Below are positions 1-5,759 of a stretch of 5,759 bases of DNA, piece after piece. The DNA comes from Bryobacterales bacterium (GTDB lineage Bacteria; Acidobacteriota; Terriglobia; Bryobacterales; Bryobacteraceae). The stretch lies in NCBI GenBank assembly GCA_009697495.1, contig SHUN01000231.1, forward strand, positions 1-5,759, given 5' to 3'. Position 1 is the stretch's first letter. The number at the start of each line of letters is the position of its first letter. The translations under genes and the position numbers were made by a program. The notes beneath the pieces are model-generated. The model had not been told where the DNA came from. It worked only from the letters and a program-made list of their open reading frames with translations, and searched no databases.

Positions 1-9
1 CGTGCGGCG

Positions 10-894
10 TTAGCCCTTTTGGATGTCCCGGTGGAGGCCCTTAACGTTGTACCCGCCCTTGCGAAGGCGCTTGCGCATCTCCTCGGCCATCATCACGCTG
101 CGGTGATGGCCGCCGGTGCAGCCGAAAGAAATCGTCAGGTAACTCTTGCCCTCTTCAATGTAGTGGGGCAGCAGGAAGGTCAGGAGATCCGTGATCTTGG
201 CCATGAACTCCTGGGTCTGCGGGAACGACAGGACATACTCGGCAACCTTTGCATTTTTGCCGGTCAGCTTCTTGTATTCCGGAATGTAGTTGGGGTTGGG
301 CAGGAAGCGGACATCGAAGACGAGGTCCGAATCGGTGGGGACGCCATGGCGGAAACCGAAGCTGGTTACGTAGATCAGGATGCCCGATTCGTCGCGGGAG
401 GCGCCGAAGCGTTCGCCGATGAACTCGCGGAGTTCGTGAACGTTGAATCGGGAAGTGTTGATGACCAGGTCAGCGATCCGCTTGATGGGTTCTATGAGGA
501 TGCGCTCCTCCTTAACGCTGGTGGAAACGGAACGTTCGGCGCCTTTGAGCGGATGGGGCCGACGGGTCTCACTGAAGCGGCGAACGATGGTGGCGTCGTC
601 GGCTTCGAGGAAAATCAGGCGCGCGCGAATCTGCTTTTGCACCTGTTTAAAGATGGCGGGGAAGCGTTTGAGCGCTTCCCCTTCTCGAATATCGACAACG
701 AGTGCCGCGTTGGAAATCCGGGGGCTGGAACCGGTCAATTCGGCGAACTTCGGGATGAGGTCCATCGGCAGGTTGTCCACCGAGTAGTAACCGAGATCCT
801 CCAGGCTCTTGAGCACAGTTCCTTTTCCGGAACCGCTGAGGCCGGTGATGACCACAAGTTCAGGGCCGGCTGGCTTCGTGAGCGGCGCGGACAT
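10..894 (-). CDS. rapZ: RapZ / YvcJ family nucleotide-binding protein (RNase adapter)
   Basis: The product has 294 residues, close to the family's usual 280-300. Seen: an N-terminal P-loop domain with Walker A GLSGSGKGT at residues 18-26, the family signature VDNLP at 39-43, a VVDIRE strand at 66-71 and RFSETRRPHPL at 106-116. The C-terminal domain (about 170-294) carries SFGFRHGVP (178-186), DVRFLPNP (194-201), GCTGGHHRSV (258-267) and a final H-R-D (288-290). Known: in E. coli RapZ binds the GlmY/GlmZ small RNAs and recruits RNase E to control glucosamine-6-phosphate synthesis. In Bacillus YvcJ hydrolyses nucleotides and affects competence. Which role applies here is not visible, since GlmZ-type RNAs are largely enterobacterial. 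The ATG overlaps the hpf stop by one base and has no good Shine-Dalgarno of its own, so translation is probably coupled to hpf. It is the last gene of the rpoN-hpf-rapZ run inside the window. The protein is cytoplasmic. Confidence 0.95.
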   Translation of the reverse strand: MSAPLTKPAGPELVVITGLSGSGKGTVLKSLEDLGYYSVDNLPMDLIPKFAELTGSSPRISNAALVVDIREGEALKRFPAIFKQVQKQIRARLIFLEADDATIVRRFSETRRPHPLKGAERSVSTSVKEERILIEPIKRIADLVINTSRFNVHELREFIGERFGASRDESGILIYVTSFGFRHGVPTDSDLVFDVRFLPNPNYIPEYKKLTGKNAKVAEYVLSFPQTQEFMAKITDLLTFLLPHYIEEGKSYLTISFGCTGGHHRSVMMAEEMRKRLRKGGYNVKGLHRDIQKG

Positions 895-1427
895 CAGGCA
901 CGGACCACGTCGAAATCGCCGTCGGGGCGTTGGATGACGACGCTGATGCCGCCGGAATCGGCGTCACGGAAGGCGACGTAGTTGACCTTCTTGCGGGCGG
1001 CGACCAGGACGGCTTCGTCGATACTCATGGGCTTTTTGCTGACTTTCGCTTCACAGAGCCTGGGGCCGGACGGCGCTGGGGTGGTCTTGACGGCGGCGGT
1101 GGCGGCGACAACAGCGATTTTGACGCCATTGCGTTTTCCATCGCGTTGCTTAGCGGTCAGCTTGTCGATCTGCTTTTCCAGCTTGGTGAGCGCTTCACTG
1201 ACGGCGGGCGGAAAGTTTTTGCCGGAACCGGCGCCGGCAAAGCTGTGGTGCAGATAATTGACGGTGATTTCGGCCTTTTTGCCGCGCTTTTCAGCGGTCA
1301 AAATCACGTGCGCGTCCTTCTCCCCATTCTTGTCGATTTTCTTGCCAAGCTTGGTAAGTTTCGCCTCCAGGCGCGTCTTGTCGGCGGCGGTGAATTCGCC
1401 GTTGCCACCGGTGTAAATAACTTTCAT
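894..1427 (-). CDS. hpf: Long-form ribosome hibernation promoting factor (HPF/RaiA family)
   Basis: The product has 177 residues, the usual size for long HPF. Seen: an N-terminal S30AE/HPF-like domain at about 1-95 (start MKVIYTGGNGEFT, then a lysine-rich helix and strands ending near VNYLH at 57-60). A basic, Ala/Pro-rich linker covers about 96-130. The C-terminal domain, KKPMSIDEAVLVA to the end (131-177), matches the dimerisation domain of long HPFs. Known: long HPF binds the 30S decoding region and its C-terminal domain pairs two 70S particles into inactive 100S dimers in stationary phase or starvation. The reading frame is open back to 1505, but that would overlap rpoN. AGGAG at 1434-1438 lies 6 bases before the ATG at 1427 and only 3 before the adjacent in-frame ATG at 1430, so 1427 is preferred; 1430 would add one Met. 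It is 28 bases downstream of rpoN and shares one base with rapZ. The segment GKNFPPAV (69-76), where many HPFs have a DMYAAI-like stretch, is divergent. Confidence 0.92.
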   Translation of the reverse strand: MKVIYTGGNGEFTAADKTRLEAKLTKLGKKIDKNGEKDAHVILTAEKRGKKAEITVNYLHHSFAGAGSGKNFPPAVSEALTKLEKQIDKLTAKQRDGKRNGVKIAVVAATAAVKTTPAPSGPRLCEAKVSKKPMSIDEAVLVAARKKVNYVAFRDADSGGISVVIQRPDGDFDVVRA

Positions 1428-1433
1428 CATGGT

Positions 1434-1439
1434 CTCCTC
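1434..1439 (-). promoter_or_regulatory. Ribosome binding site of hpf
   Basis: On the minus strand this reads GAGGAG, followed by ACC and two consecutive ATG codons (1430 and 1427). The 6-base spacing to the second ATG is normal, while the 3-base spacing to the first is short. This decides the start in favour of 1427. The site lies within the 28-base gap after the rpoN stop codon. Confidence 0.7.
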
Positions 1440-1455
1440 GCGCGTACTTCGTATC

Positions 1456-3018
1456 TTAGTTTTTGACGCGCCGCTGATGGGTCGACGGAATTCGCAAGTC
1501 CTCACGGTACTTGGCGACGGTCCGGCGGGTCACCTCGAACCCCTCCTGGCGCAGCCGCGCGGTGATCTGTTCATCGGTCAGCGGCTTCTTGGGGTCTTCA
1601 TCGTCGATTATCTTCTTCACCTTCTGCTTAAGGACCAAGAGAGGGGTGCTGCTGCCCGAAGGGCCTTGGACGGCCTCCGAGAAGAAGAAACGCAGTTCAA
1701 AAACGCCTTGGGGCGTATGCACGTATTTCGCGGCAACGGCGCGGCTCACGGTGGAGGCGTGAACCCCGATCTCCTCGGCCACGTCCTTAATCATCATGGG
1801 CCGAAGCTGGGTGATCCCGGAATCGAGGAACTCGCGCTGGCGATCAACGACGCACTGGCATACGCGGGTGATAGTGTGTTTCCGCTGCTCGATATTTTTG
1901 ATGAGCATGGCGGCGGAGCTGAAGCGCTCCTTGACATAGTTGCGGACGTCCTTATCCGGCTCCTTAGTGCGGTCGAGCATTTTGAGGTACTCGCGATTGA
2001 GGCGGAGCTGAGGCAGGTCGTCGTCATTCAGTTCGATGATGTAGTTGTCGCTGTCCTTGATGATATACACATCGGGCTCGACCAGGCGGGCACCGGCGCC
2101 CGAATAGCGGAGGCCGGGCTTTGGATCCAAGTGGCGAATGGCGTCCACCGCCATTTCAATGTGTTCCAGGGGACGTCCCAGGGCGCGCGAAAGTTCCTTG
2201 AACTGCTTCATTTCGAGCAGCTTCATGTGCTTGTCGAGGATCTGCCAGGCAACGCCGCCCTCACCGCCGCGGCTCTCCAATTGGAGCAACAGGCATTCGC
2301 GGACGTCGCGAGCGCCGACGCCGGCGGGTTCGAGGGCCTGGATCTCTTCGAGGGCCTTTTCGGTGTTTTCGATCGTGTGGTTGCCGTACGTCGCGATTTC
2401 GTCGATGGCCGCGACGAGATAGCCGTTCTCATCGAGGTTGCCGATGACGGTGTCGGCGGCGTCGCGGACTTCCGGGGGCATGACCAGGAGGCTCAACTGC
2501 TGGCGCAGCAGATCGGGGAGCGTGACCGGCGAGCTGGCGAAGGTCTCCCAACTGGGCTTTTCGGAGGTCTCACCGGCGGGACTTTTGAAACCGGGTTCGA
2601 GATACTCCTGGAAGTAGTTGTCGAAGTCGATCTCGTCGAAAGGGTCGGCTGTGGTGGAGACAGGATCAGCGGGGGCGCCATCGACGGCTTCGACGACACC
2701 GGCGTTTTCCGACGCCATTTCGATGCGGTCGTCTTCGGCCTCGTATTGAGCGGGCGAGGCGGCGAGGTCGAGGATGCCCTGATCGGAGGGATCGGCGACG
2801 CGTTCGCGTTCGAGGATATCCTGAAGCTCCTCGGCGGTGATTTCCTCGCCGGGGTCCAGGGACTCTTCGAGCACAGGATTTGCGGAGATTTCCTGGACAA
2901 TCATCTCACGCAGCTCCAGCCGATTGAGTTGCAGAACCGACACTAATTGGACAAGGCCCGGCGTCAGGATCTGCTTCTGCGCGACCCCGACTTGAAGCCG
3001 CTGAGAAAGCATGCTCAT
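1456..3018 (-). CDS. rpoN: RNA polymerase sigma-54 factor (RpoN)
   Basis: The product has 520 residues, somewhat longer than the E. coli protein (477). Seen: region I at about 1-50, with the Leu/Gln-rich activator-responsive pattern (LQVGVAQKQILTP, then LVQLVSVLQLNRLEL, ending ANPVLEE). Region II at about 51-160 is long and strongly acidic. The core-binding region has EPAGVGARDVREC (230-242) and LDPKPG (297-302). The helix-turn-helix is at about 410-431 (IKDVAEEIGVHASTVSRAV). The RpoN box TRRTVAKYR is at 497-505, near the C-terminus. Known: sigma-54 recognises -24/-12 promoters and needs an AAA+ enhancer-binding activator to open DNA. The box usually begins with Ala; here the codon ACC gives Thr. 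The start is supported by GGAG (3024-3027) 5 bases before the ATG; Met3 is a less well spaced alternative. It heads the rpoN-hpf-rapZ run. No clear promoter is visible upstream. Confidence 0.97.
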   Translation of the reverse strand: MSMLSQRLQVGVAQKQILTPGLVQLVSVLQLNRLELREMIVQEISANPVLEESLDPGEEITAEELQDILERERVADPSDQGILDLAASPAQYEAEDDRIEMASENAGVVEAVDGAPADPVSTTADPFDEIDFDNYFQEYLEPGFKSPAGETSEKPSWETFASSPVTLPDLLRQQLSLLVMPPEVRDAADTVIGNLDENGYLVAAIDEIATYGNHTIENTEKALEEIQALEPAGVGARDVRECLLLQLESRGGEGGVAWQILDKHMKLLEMKQFKELSRALGRPLEHIEMAVDAIRHLDPKPGLRYSGAGARLVEPDVYIIKDSDNYIIELNDDDLPQLRLNREYLKMLDRTKEPDKDVRNYVKERFSSAAMLIKNIEQRKHTITRVCQCVVDRQREFLDSGITQLRPMMIKDVAEEIGVHASTVSRAVAAKYVHTPQGVFELRFFFSEAVQGPSGSSTPLLVLKQKVKKIIDDEDPKKPLTDEQITARLRQEGFEVTRRTVAKYREDLRIPSTHQRRVKN

Positions 3019-3023
3019 CGCAT

Positions 3024-3027
3024 CTCC
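3024..3027 (-). promoter_or_regulatory. Ribosome binding site of rpoN
   Basis: The minus strand reads GGAG, then the five bases ATGCG, then the rpoN ATG at 3018. This is normal spacing and supports Met1 over the in-frame Met3. Confidence 0.6.
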
Positions 3028-3130
3028 ATTTTAACGCTAAGTGGGTCACCTCCGGGATAGGCGATTTTTCCTGGCGCCGCGACCGTGTGAATACGTTCGC
3101 ATCCCGGCATCTGGCTGGCGCAAAACAGCC

Positions 3131-3160
3131 TTTCCGAGCCGCGACTTTCCGAGCCGCGAC
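3131..3160. repeat. Two perfect tandem copies of a 15-bp unit
   Basis: The unit TTTCCGAGCCGCGAC occupies 3131-3145 and is repeated exactly at 3146-3160. Its core GCCGCGAC appears a third time at 3076-3083. The second copy runs directly into the palindrome at 3157-3185. The unit resembles GAGCCGCGACCG-type intergenic repeats that I recall from Solibacter-like and planctomycete genomes; that resemblance is from memory. Confidence 0.8.
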
Positions 3161-3185
3161 CGCAAGGGAGCGTCCCTCGCCGTCG
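3157..3185. repeat. Imperfect palindrome (REP-like hairpin)
   Basis: Centred on 3171, the arms pair CGAC with GTCG, GC with GC and AGGGA with TCCCT around a GCG loop. This gives 11 pairs with two single mismatches (3161/3181 and 3164/3178). It lies 48 bases downstream of the MFS stop codon. It has no adjacent T-run, so it is more likely a dispersed palindromic element, perhaps protecting the 3' end of the MFS transcript, than an intrinsic terminator. Confidence 0.65.
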
Positions 3186-3232
3186 AAGCACTAACGGCAA
3201 TTCGGGATGGCGGACGTCGCCTGGAGGAAGGG

Positions 3233-4426
3233 TCATTTGGAGTTTGGCGGGGTTCGGAGGTCTGGAAGGGCGAGGAACATGGCGAAGGCGATGAAAGCGG
3301 CGCCGGTCCAATACGGAGAGCTGGGGCCGAAGCGGTCGAAGACGAGGCCAGCCCAGGCGGGACCGGCGACGCGGGTGAGGCTGAGAACGCTTTGGGTGGT
3401 CCCGAGAATGCTGCCTTGTTCGTTGGCGGGGGAGCGTTGGGAGATGAAGCTGTTGAGCGTCGGGTTGGTAAAGGAACTGCCGACGGCCACCAGGGCGACA
3501 CCGGGGAAGAGCCAAAAGGCTGTGGGGGCGAAAGCGACAAGCAGGAAGCCGAGGAAGAAAAGCACGAAACCCTGGATGGCCATTTTGCGTTCGCCCAGAA
3601 TGGGGATGAGCTTGCGGACGACAACTCCCTGCATGAGGGCGGCGAGAAGGCCGATGAAGGCGAAGACCCAGGCGTTGTGATCGGGGCCGAACTGGAAACG
3701 CTCAATCGTGTAGTTGGAGAAGTTCGTTTGGAGGCCGGCGAAGGCGAAGTTGAGAAAGAACAGGGCGAAGAGGAACATGCGGATTTCGGGGCGGGCGAGG
3801 GCGGCGGCAACCGACTGTAGGGGGTTCGACTCGGCCATGGTGACAATACCCTGTTTGCGGCGTTCCGGGGGGAGGGTTTCGGGGAAGAAGAAGTAGCCGA
3901 AGGCGGCGGTGCAGAGGCCAATGCAGCCAGCGGCATAGGCGGGCGCTTGGAGGCTGATCTTGCTGAGGAGTCCGCCAAGGGCTGGCCCGATGATGAAACC
4001 GAGGCCGAAGGCCATGCCGATGAGCCCGAAGTTTTTGGCGCGGTCTTTTGGAGCGGAGGTGTCGGCGATGGCGGCCATGGCGGTGGAGATGTTACCGCCG
4101 GTCGCGCCGTCAACGATTCGGGCGAGGAACATAACCCAGAGGGAGCCGGCCCAGCCGAAGAGGAAGTAGCCGAACGCGCTGCCGAGGATGGAGAAGATGA
4201 GGACGGGGCGGCGGCCGATGCGGTCACTGAGCGCGCCGAGGACGGGGGCGGCGACGAACTGGGCGATGGAGAAAGCCACCGAGAGCATGCCGACGGTGAA
4301 GGCATCCGTGCGGAATTGACGGACGAGGTACGGCATGATCGGAATGAGGATCCCCGCGCCGAGGAGGTCGAGGAAGACGGTAAGGAAGACGAATATGAGG
4401 GTGCGGCGCTGCTGGGCGTCAGACAT
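3233..4426 (-). CDS. MFS transporter, TetA-like DHA1 drug:H+ antiporter family
   Basis: With the start at 4426 the product has 397 residues, almost the length of TetA proteins (about 400). Seen: helix 1 with an acidic residue ([15 protein letters not shown], Asp20), the loop 2-3 motif [11 protein letters not shown] (64-73), the helix 4 motif B-like [11 protein letters not shown] (101-111) and the helix 5 antiporter motif [13 protein letters not shown] (141-152). A charged central loop (about 183-215) is followed by a second set of hydrophobic helices to about 387, consistent with 12 segments in the inner membrane. Known: this family exports drugs or metabolites in exchange for protons. The substrate cannot be told from sequence, and tetracycline resistance should not be assumed. 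The frame is open back to 4603, but those residues are not MFS-like. GGAAGGAG (4427-4434) abuts the ATG, which is unusually tight. An inverted repeat 33 bases upstream may be an operator. There is no adjacent regulator gene. Confidence 0.88.
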   Translation of the reverse strand: MSDAQQRRTLIFVFLTVFLDLLGAGILIPIMPYLVRQFRTDAFTVGMLSVAFSIAQFVAAPVLGALSDRIGRRPVLIFSILGSAFGYFLFGWAGSLWVMFLARIVDGATGGNISTAMAAIADTSAPKDRAKNFGLIGMAFGLGFIIGPALGGLLSKISLQAPAYAAGCIGLCTAAFGYFFFPETLPPERRKQGIVTMAESNPLQSVAAALARPEIRMFLFALFFLNFAFAGLQTNFSNYTIERFQFGPDHNAWVFAFIGLLAALMQGVVVRKLIPILGERKMAIQGFVLFFLGFLLVAFAPTAFWLFPGVALVAVGSSFTNPTLNSFISQRSPANEQGSILGTTQSVLSLTRVAGPAWAGLVFDRFGPSSPYWTGAAFIAFAMFLALPDLRTPPNSK

Positions 4427-4712
4427 CTCCTTCCAGTTTCGCAGACGGGGGCGGGCGGACCGTAAGTTCTTTACGGATTGGGGCAATTGCACAGATCGAG
4501 TGGCCGGAAGTTTTTCGCGGGTACGGCCCAAAATAAGGTGCAAAAACGCCGGATTTGCATTGGCGGTTTCGGCGGACTCCGATGGCGGAGTTGGACCCGG
4601 CACAGATATTGGCGCGGACGGATTGGGAGGCGGCGATGGAGCATGTGGAGCGATGCAGGGTGAGCACGCCGGTGCGGGCGATGGCGGCGATCCCGAAGGT
4701 TAAGGCGGGAGA
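4427..4712. other. Intergenic region between the polyferredoxin and MFS genes
   Basis: This 286-base gap separates two minus-strand genes. It contains the Shine-Dalgarno of the MFS gene, a perfect inverted repeat at 4460-4476, a short palindrome GCAATTGC at 4483-4490, and most of a small plus-strand reading frame at 4582-4731. Minus-strand frames through it are rich in Arg, His and Pro and look like shadows. No T-tailed hairpin follows the polyferredoxin stop codon. A TTGCCC on the minus strand (4481-4486) has no good partner -10 box at 16-18 bases. Confidence 0.55.
4460..4476. promoter_or_regulatory. Inverted repeat, candidate operator upstream of the MFS gene
   Basis: The arms are CCGTAA (4460-4465) and TTACGG (4471-4476), perfectly complementary around the 5-base spacer GTTCT. 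The repeat sits 33 bases before the MFS start codon, in the leader or promoter region. Short dyads in this position are typical binding sites of dimeric repressors such as TetR or MarR family members that control efflux pumps, but no regulator is encoded in the window. It could also form a small hairpin in the mRNA leader. Confidence 0.4.
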
Positions 4713-4731
4713 TCAGGATTTGGATCGTTGA
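4582..4731 (+). CDS. Possible small protein, 49 residues, unknown function
   Basis: This is the only plus-strand frame outside a minus-strand gene that looks protein-like. It starts MAELDPAQILARTDWEAA, continues with a Cys at 25 and a Pro/Val/Ala-rich segment, and ends in DQDLDR before TGA. Of 49 codons, 38 end in G or C, first positions are G-rich and second positions are A/T-richer, as in real genes of GC-rich bacteria. Against it: it is short, the ATG has no Shine-Dalgarno, and its end overlaps the convergent polyferredoxin gene by 19 bases. The frame is open back to 4537 (after TAA at 4534-4536), and a TTG at 4555 would add nine residues. I do not recognise the family. It could be a real small gene, the tail of a decayed gene, or chance. 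Confidence 0.3.
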   Translation: MAELDPAQILARTDWEAAMEHVERCRVSTPVRAMAAIPKVKAGDQDLDR

Positions 4732-5741
4732 ATTTGAATGAGCTGACTGTTTTCGAGATGGAGCACGCCTCTGGGGCAGACCTCCGCGCAGATGCCGCAG
4801 CCGACGCAGGAGGCGCGCGTAAAGCTTTGATTGGCCTGGGCGTACGCGCGGACGTCGATGCCCATTTCGCAGTATTTGGAGCAGAGGCCGCAGGAGATGC
4901 ACATGTTCTCTTTGACCTTTATCCGGTAACGGCCGGCCTTCTGGACGAGGCCGAGTAGGGCGGCCATGGGGCAGGCGAAGCGGCACCAGATTCGGGTCCC
5001 GCCGAGCGGGTAGAGCCCGACGCCAACGACGCCGGCGAGTATCGATGAGACGATGAGGCCGTAGAGGGTTTGGAAGTTAGTAAGTTGCCGGTAAGTGTTT
5101 CCGGTTCCGTAGCTGATGAAGAGGAGGACAGTTAGCAGGATAGTTATTCCGAGAACAGCGTGGACGGTGACTTTTTCGATTCTCCAGGACGTGGTTGATT
5201 TGTCGGATAAGTGCCGCCAGGGTTCGCCGAAGGTATTGGCCAATCCGCCGCAGCCGCATACCCAGGAGCAGTACCAGCGCTTGCCGAAGAAGACGCCGAG
5301 AATGGGGACGAGCAGGGCGGAGCCGAGAATACTGTAAATGATAAATGGCAGGGGGAGGGAGAAGATATAGCTGGGCGTGAGATACTCCATCTTCAGCGGC
5401 CAGAAGTAACTGAAATAGTATTCGGGCTGTTGGAAAAATTTGAGTAAGAGAGGAATGGAGAAGGCGAAGGTGGCTTGAATGACTATGACTGTTACTGTGC
5501 GGACGACCTGGTATTTGTTGTGTTTGTATTTGCGAATGACGTGAATGCCGCCAACGGTGACGGCGAGTGTGTACAGGGCGCCGTAAAGCGTCCATTTGCT
5601 ATCGAGGCCGATGGCTTGCGCGATGGGCGTGAGGTGTTCGGTGAAATATAGGACAAGGTAGAACGCCGTGAACACGGCACTGAGGAACCAGGCGGAGAGG
5701 CCGCGGTTTTTGACGTCGTGGAGGAGGCGGTTCTTAATCAT
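4713..5741 (-). CDS. Membrane-bound polyferredoxin, NapH/FixG-like 4Fe-4S protein
   Basis: From the ATG at 5741 the product has 342 residues. Seen: about six hydrophobic segments (roughly 16-34, 50-69, 80-101, 124-153, 192-211, 224-244). A first cysteine motif WYCSWVCGCGG has Cys158, 162 and 164. A second, WCRFACPM, has Cys253 and 257. The C-terminal domain has two four-cysteine motifs: CISCGLCSKYC (281-291) and CVGCGICAEVCP (312-323). Known: proteins of the NapH/NosR/CcoG(FixG) type pass electrons between the quinone pool, or another donor, and a partner enzyme. The partner cannot be named here, as no oxidoreductase subunit is in the window. The ferredoxin modules are probably cytoplasmic. 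The frame has no stop between 5741 and the window edge and no Shine-Dalgarno precedes the ATG, so the protein may begin further right. Local GC is lower than in the rest of the window. Confidence 0.85.
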   Translation of the reverse strand: MIKNRLLHDVKNRGLSAWFLSAVFTAFYLVLYFTEHLTPIAQAIGLDSKWTLYGALYTLAVTVGGIHVIRKYKHNKYQVVRTVTVIVIQATFAFSIPLLLKFFQQPEYYFSYFWPLKMEYLTPSYIFSLPLPFIIYSILGSALLVPILGVFFGKRWYCSWVCGCGGLANTFGEPWRHLSDKSTTSWRIEKVTVHAVLGITILLTVLLFISYGTGNTYRQLTNFQTLYGLIVSSILAGVVGVGLYPLGGTRIWCRFACPMAALLGLVQKAGRYRIKVKENMCISCGLCSKYCEMGIDVRAYAQANQSFTRASCVGCGICAEVCPRGVLHLENSQLIQIQRSKS

Positions 5742-5759
5742 GAGGCGTGGGGATGCGGC

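Larger units (their letters stand above)
3019..3232. other. Intergenic region between the MFS gene and rpoN
   Basis: This 214-base gap has no credible gene: reading frames crossing it on either strand are continuations of shadows of the neighbours. It holds the rpoN ribosome binding site, a tandem 15-bp duplication and a 29-bp imperfect palindrome (both listed separately). I looked for an rpoN promoter on the minus strand and found no convincing -35/-10 pair or -24/-12 element. No T-rich tract follows the palindrome on the minus strand, so a classical intrinsic terminator for the MFS gene is not seen. Read-through from the MFS gene into rpoN cannot be excluded. Confidence 0.6.

Noticed and set aside
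19..981. A 320-codon open frame on the plus strand across rapZ
   Set aside because: It is antisense to rapZ, which has all its family motifs; no recognisable domain is seen in the antisense product.
1429..2946. A 505-codon open frame on the plus strand across rpoN
   Set aside because: It is exactly antisense to rpoN, which is unmistakable. The product is a low-complexity Gly/Val/Asp-rich mirror of the rpoN codons, as expected in GC-rich DNA.
3019..3130. Possible rpoN promoter (TTCACA and TATCCC on the minus strand)
   Set aside because: The spacing between the two boxes is about 26 bases, too long for a sigma-70-type promoter, and no -24/-12 element is seen.
3157..3185. Palindrome as an intrinsic terminator of the MFS gene
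   Set aside because: No T-run follows it in the minus-strand direction, and its repeat-like neighbourhood fits a REP-like element better.
3046..4305. A 419-codon minus-strand frame overlapping the MFS gene
   Set aside because: It is Ser/Pro/Ala-rich low complexity in another frame of the same strand; the MFS frame has transporter motifs throughout.
3233..4426. Naming the MFS gene tetA
   Set aside because: The motifs are shared by many DHA1 exporters, and sequence alone does not show tetracycline as the substrate.
4471..4986. A minus-strand frame rich in Arg, Pro and His spanning the polyferredoxin end and the gap
   Set aside because: It has biased, shadow-like composition, and the overlapping frame holds two clear 4Fe-4S motifs.

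Overview
The window is 5,759 bases of GC-rich bacterial DNA. Five clear protein genes lie on the minus strand, so they read from right to left. They are a membrane polyferredoxin (5741 to 4713), a TetA-like MFS exporter (4426 to 3233), rpoN (sigma-54, 3018 to 1456), a long-form hpf (1427 to 894) and rapZ (894 to 10). I see no rRNA, tRNA, CRISPR array, insertion sequence or phage gene.

The order rpoN-hpf-rapZ is the widespread 'sigma-54 locus'. The three genes are packed like an operon: there are 28 bases between rpoN and hpf, and the hpf stop and rapZ start share one base (TGATG). ptsN, which lies between hpf and rapZ in enterobacteria, is absent here, and lptB is not directly upstream of rpoN. 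The gene order, the high GC content and a GAGCCGCGACCG-type intergenic repeat suggest Acidobacteriota (Solibacter-like). Planctomycetes or another GC-rich soil phylum remain possible. This assignment is inference from memory, not from a search.

The right part (about 3230-5759) is more accessory. The polyferredoxin has about six membrane segments, two C-terminal 4Fe-4S motifs and an unusual first cysteine motif. It is open to the right edge of the window, so its true start may lie outside. The MFS exporter has the family motifs of the 12-helix drug:proton antiporters and a perfect 6+6 bp inverted repeat just upstream, which could be an operator.

Two gaps lie between genes. The first (3019-3232, between exporter and rpoN) holds a 15-bp tandem duplication joined to a 29-bp imperfect palindrome, which looks like a dispersed REP-like element. 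The second (4427-4712, between polyferredoxin and exporter) holds the inverted repeat and a short plus-strand reading frame (4582-4731) with codon-like base periodicity. That frame is the only candidate plus-strand gene.

Working together, sigma-54 would direct transcription of enhancer-dependent genes, HPF would dimerise and store ribosomes under starvation, and RapZ would link nucleotide or amino-sugar signals to cell-envelope or carbon metabolism. The exporter and the polyferredoxin have no evident functional link to that trio. I do not see a convincing new multi-gene system here; the best leads are the small plus-strand ORF, the repeat element and the variant cysteine motif.
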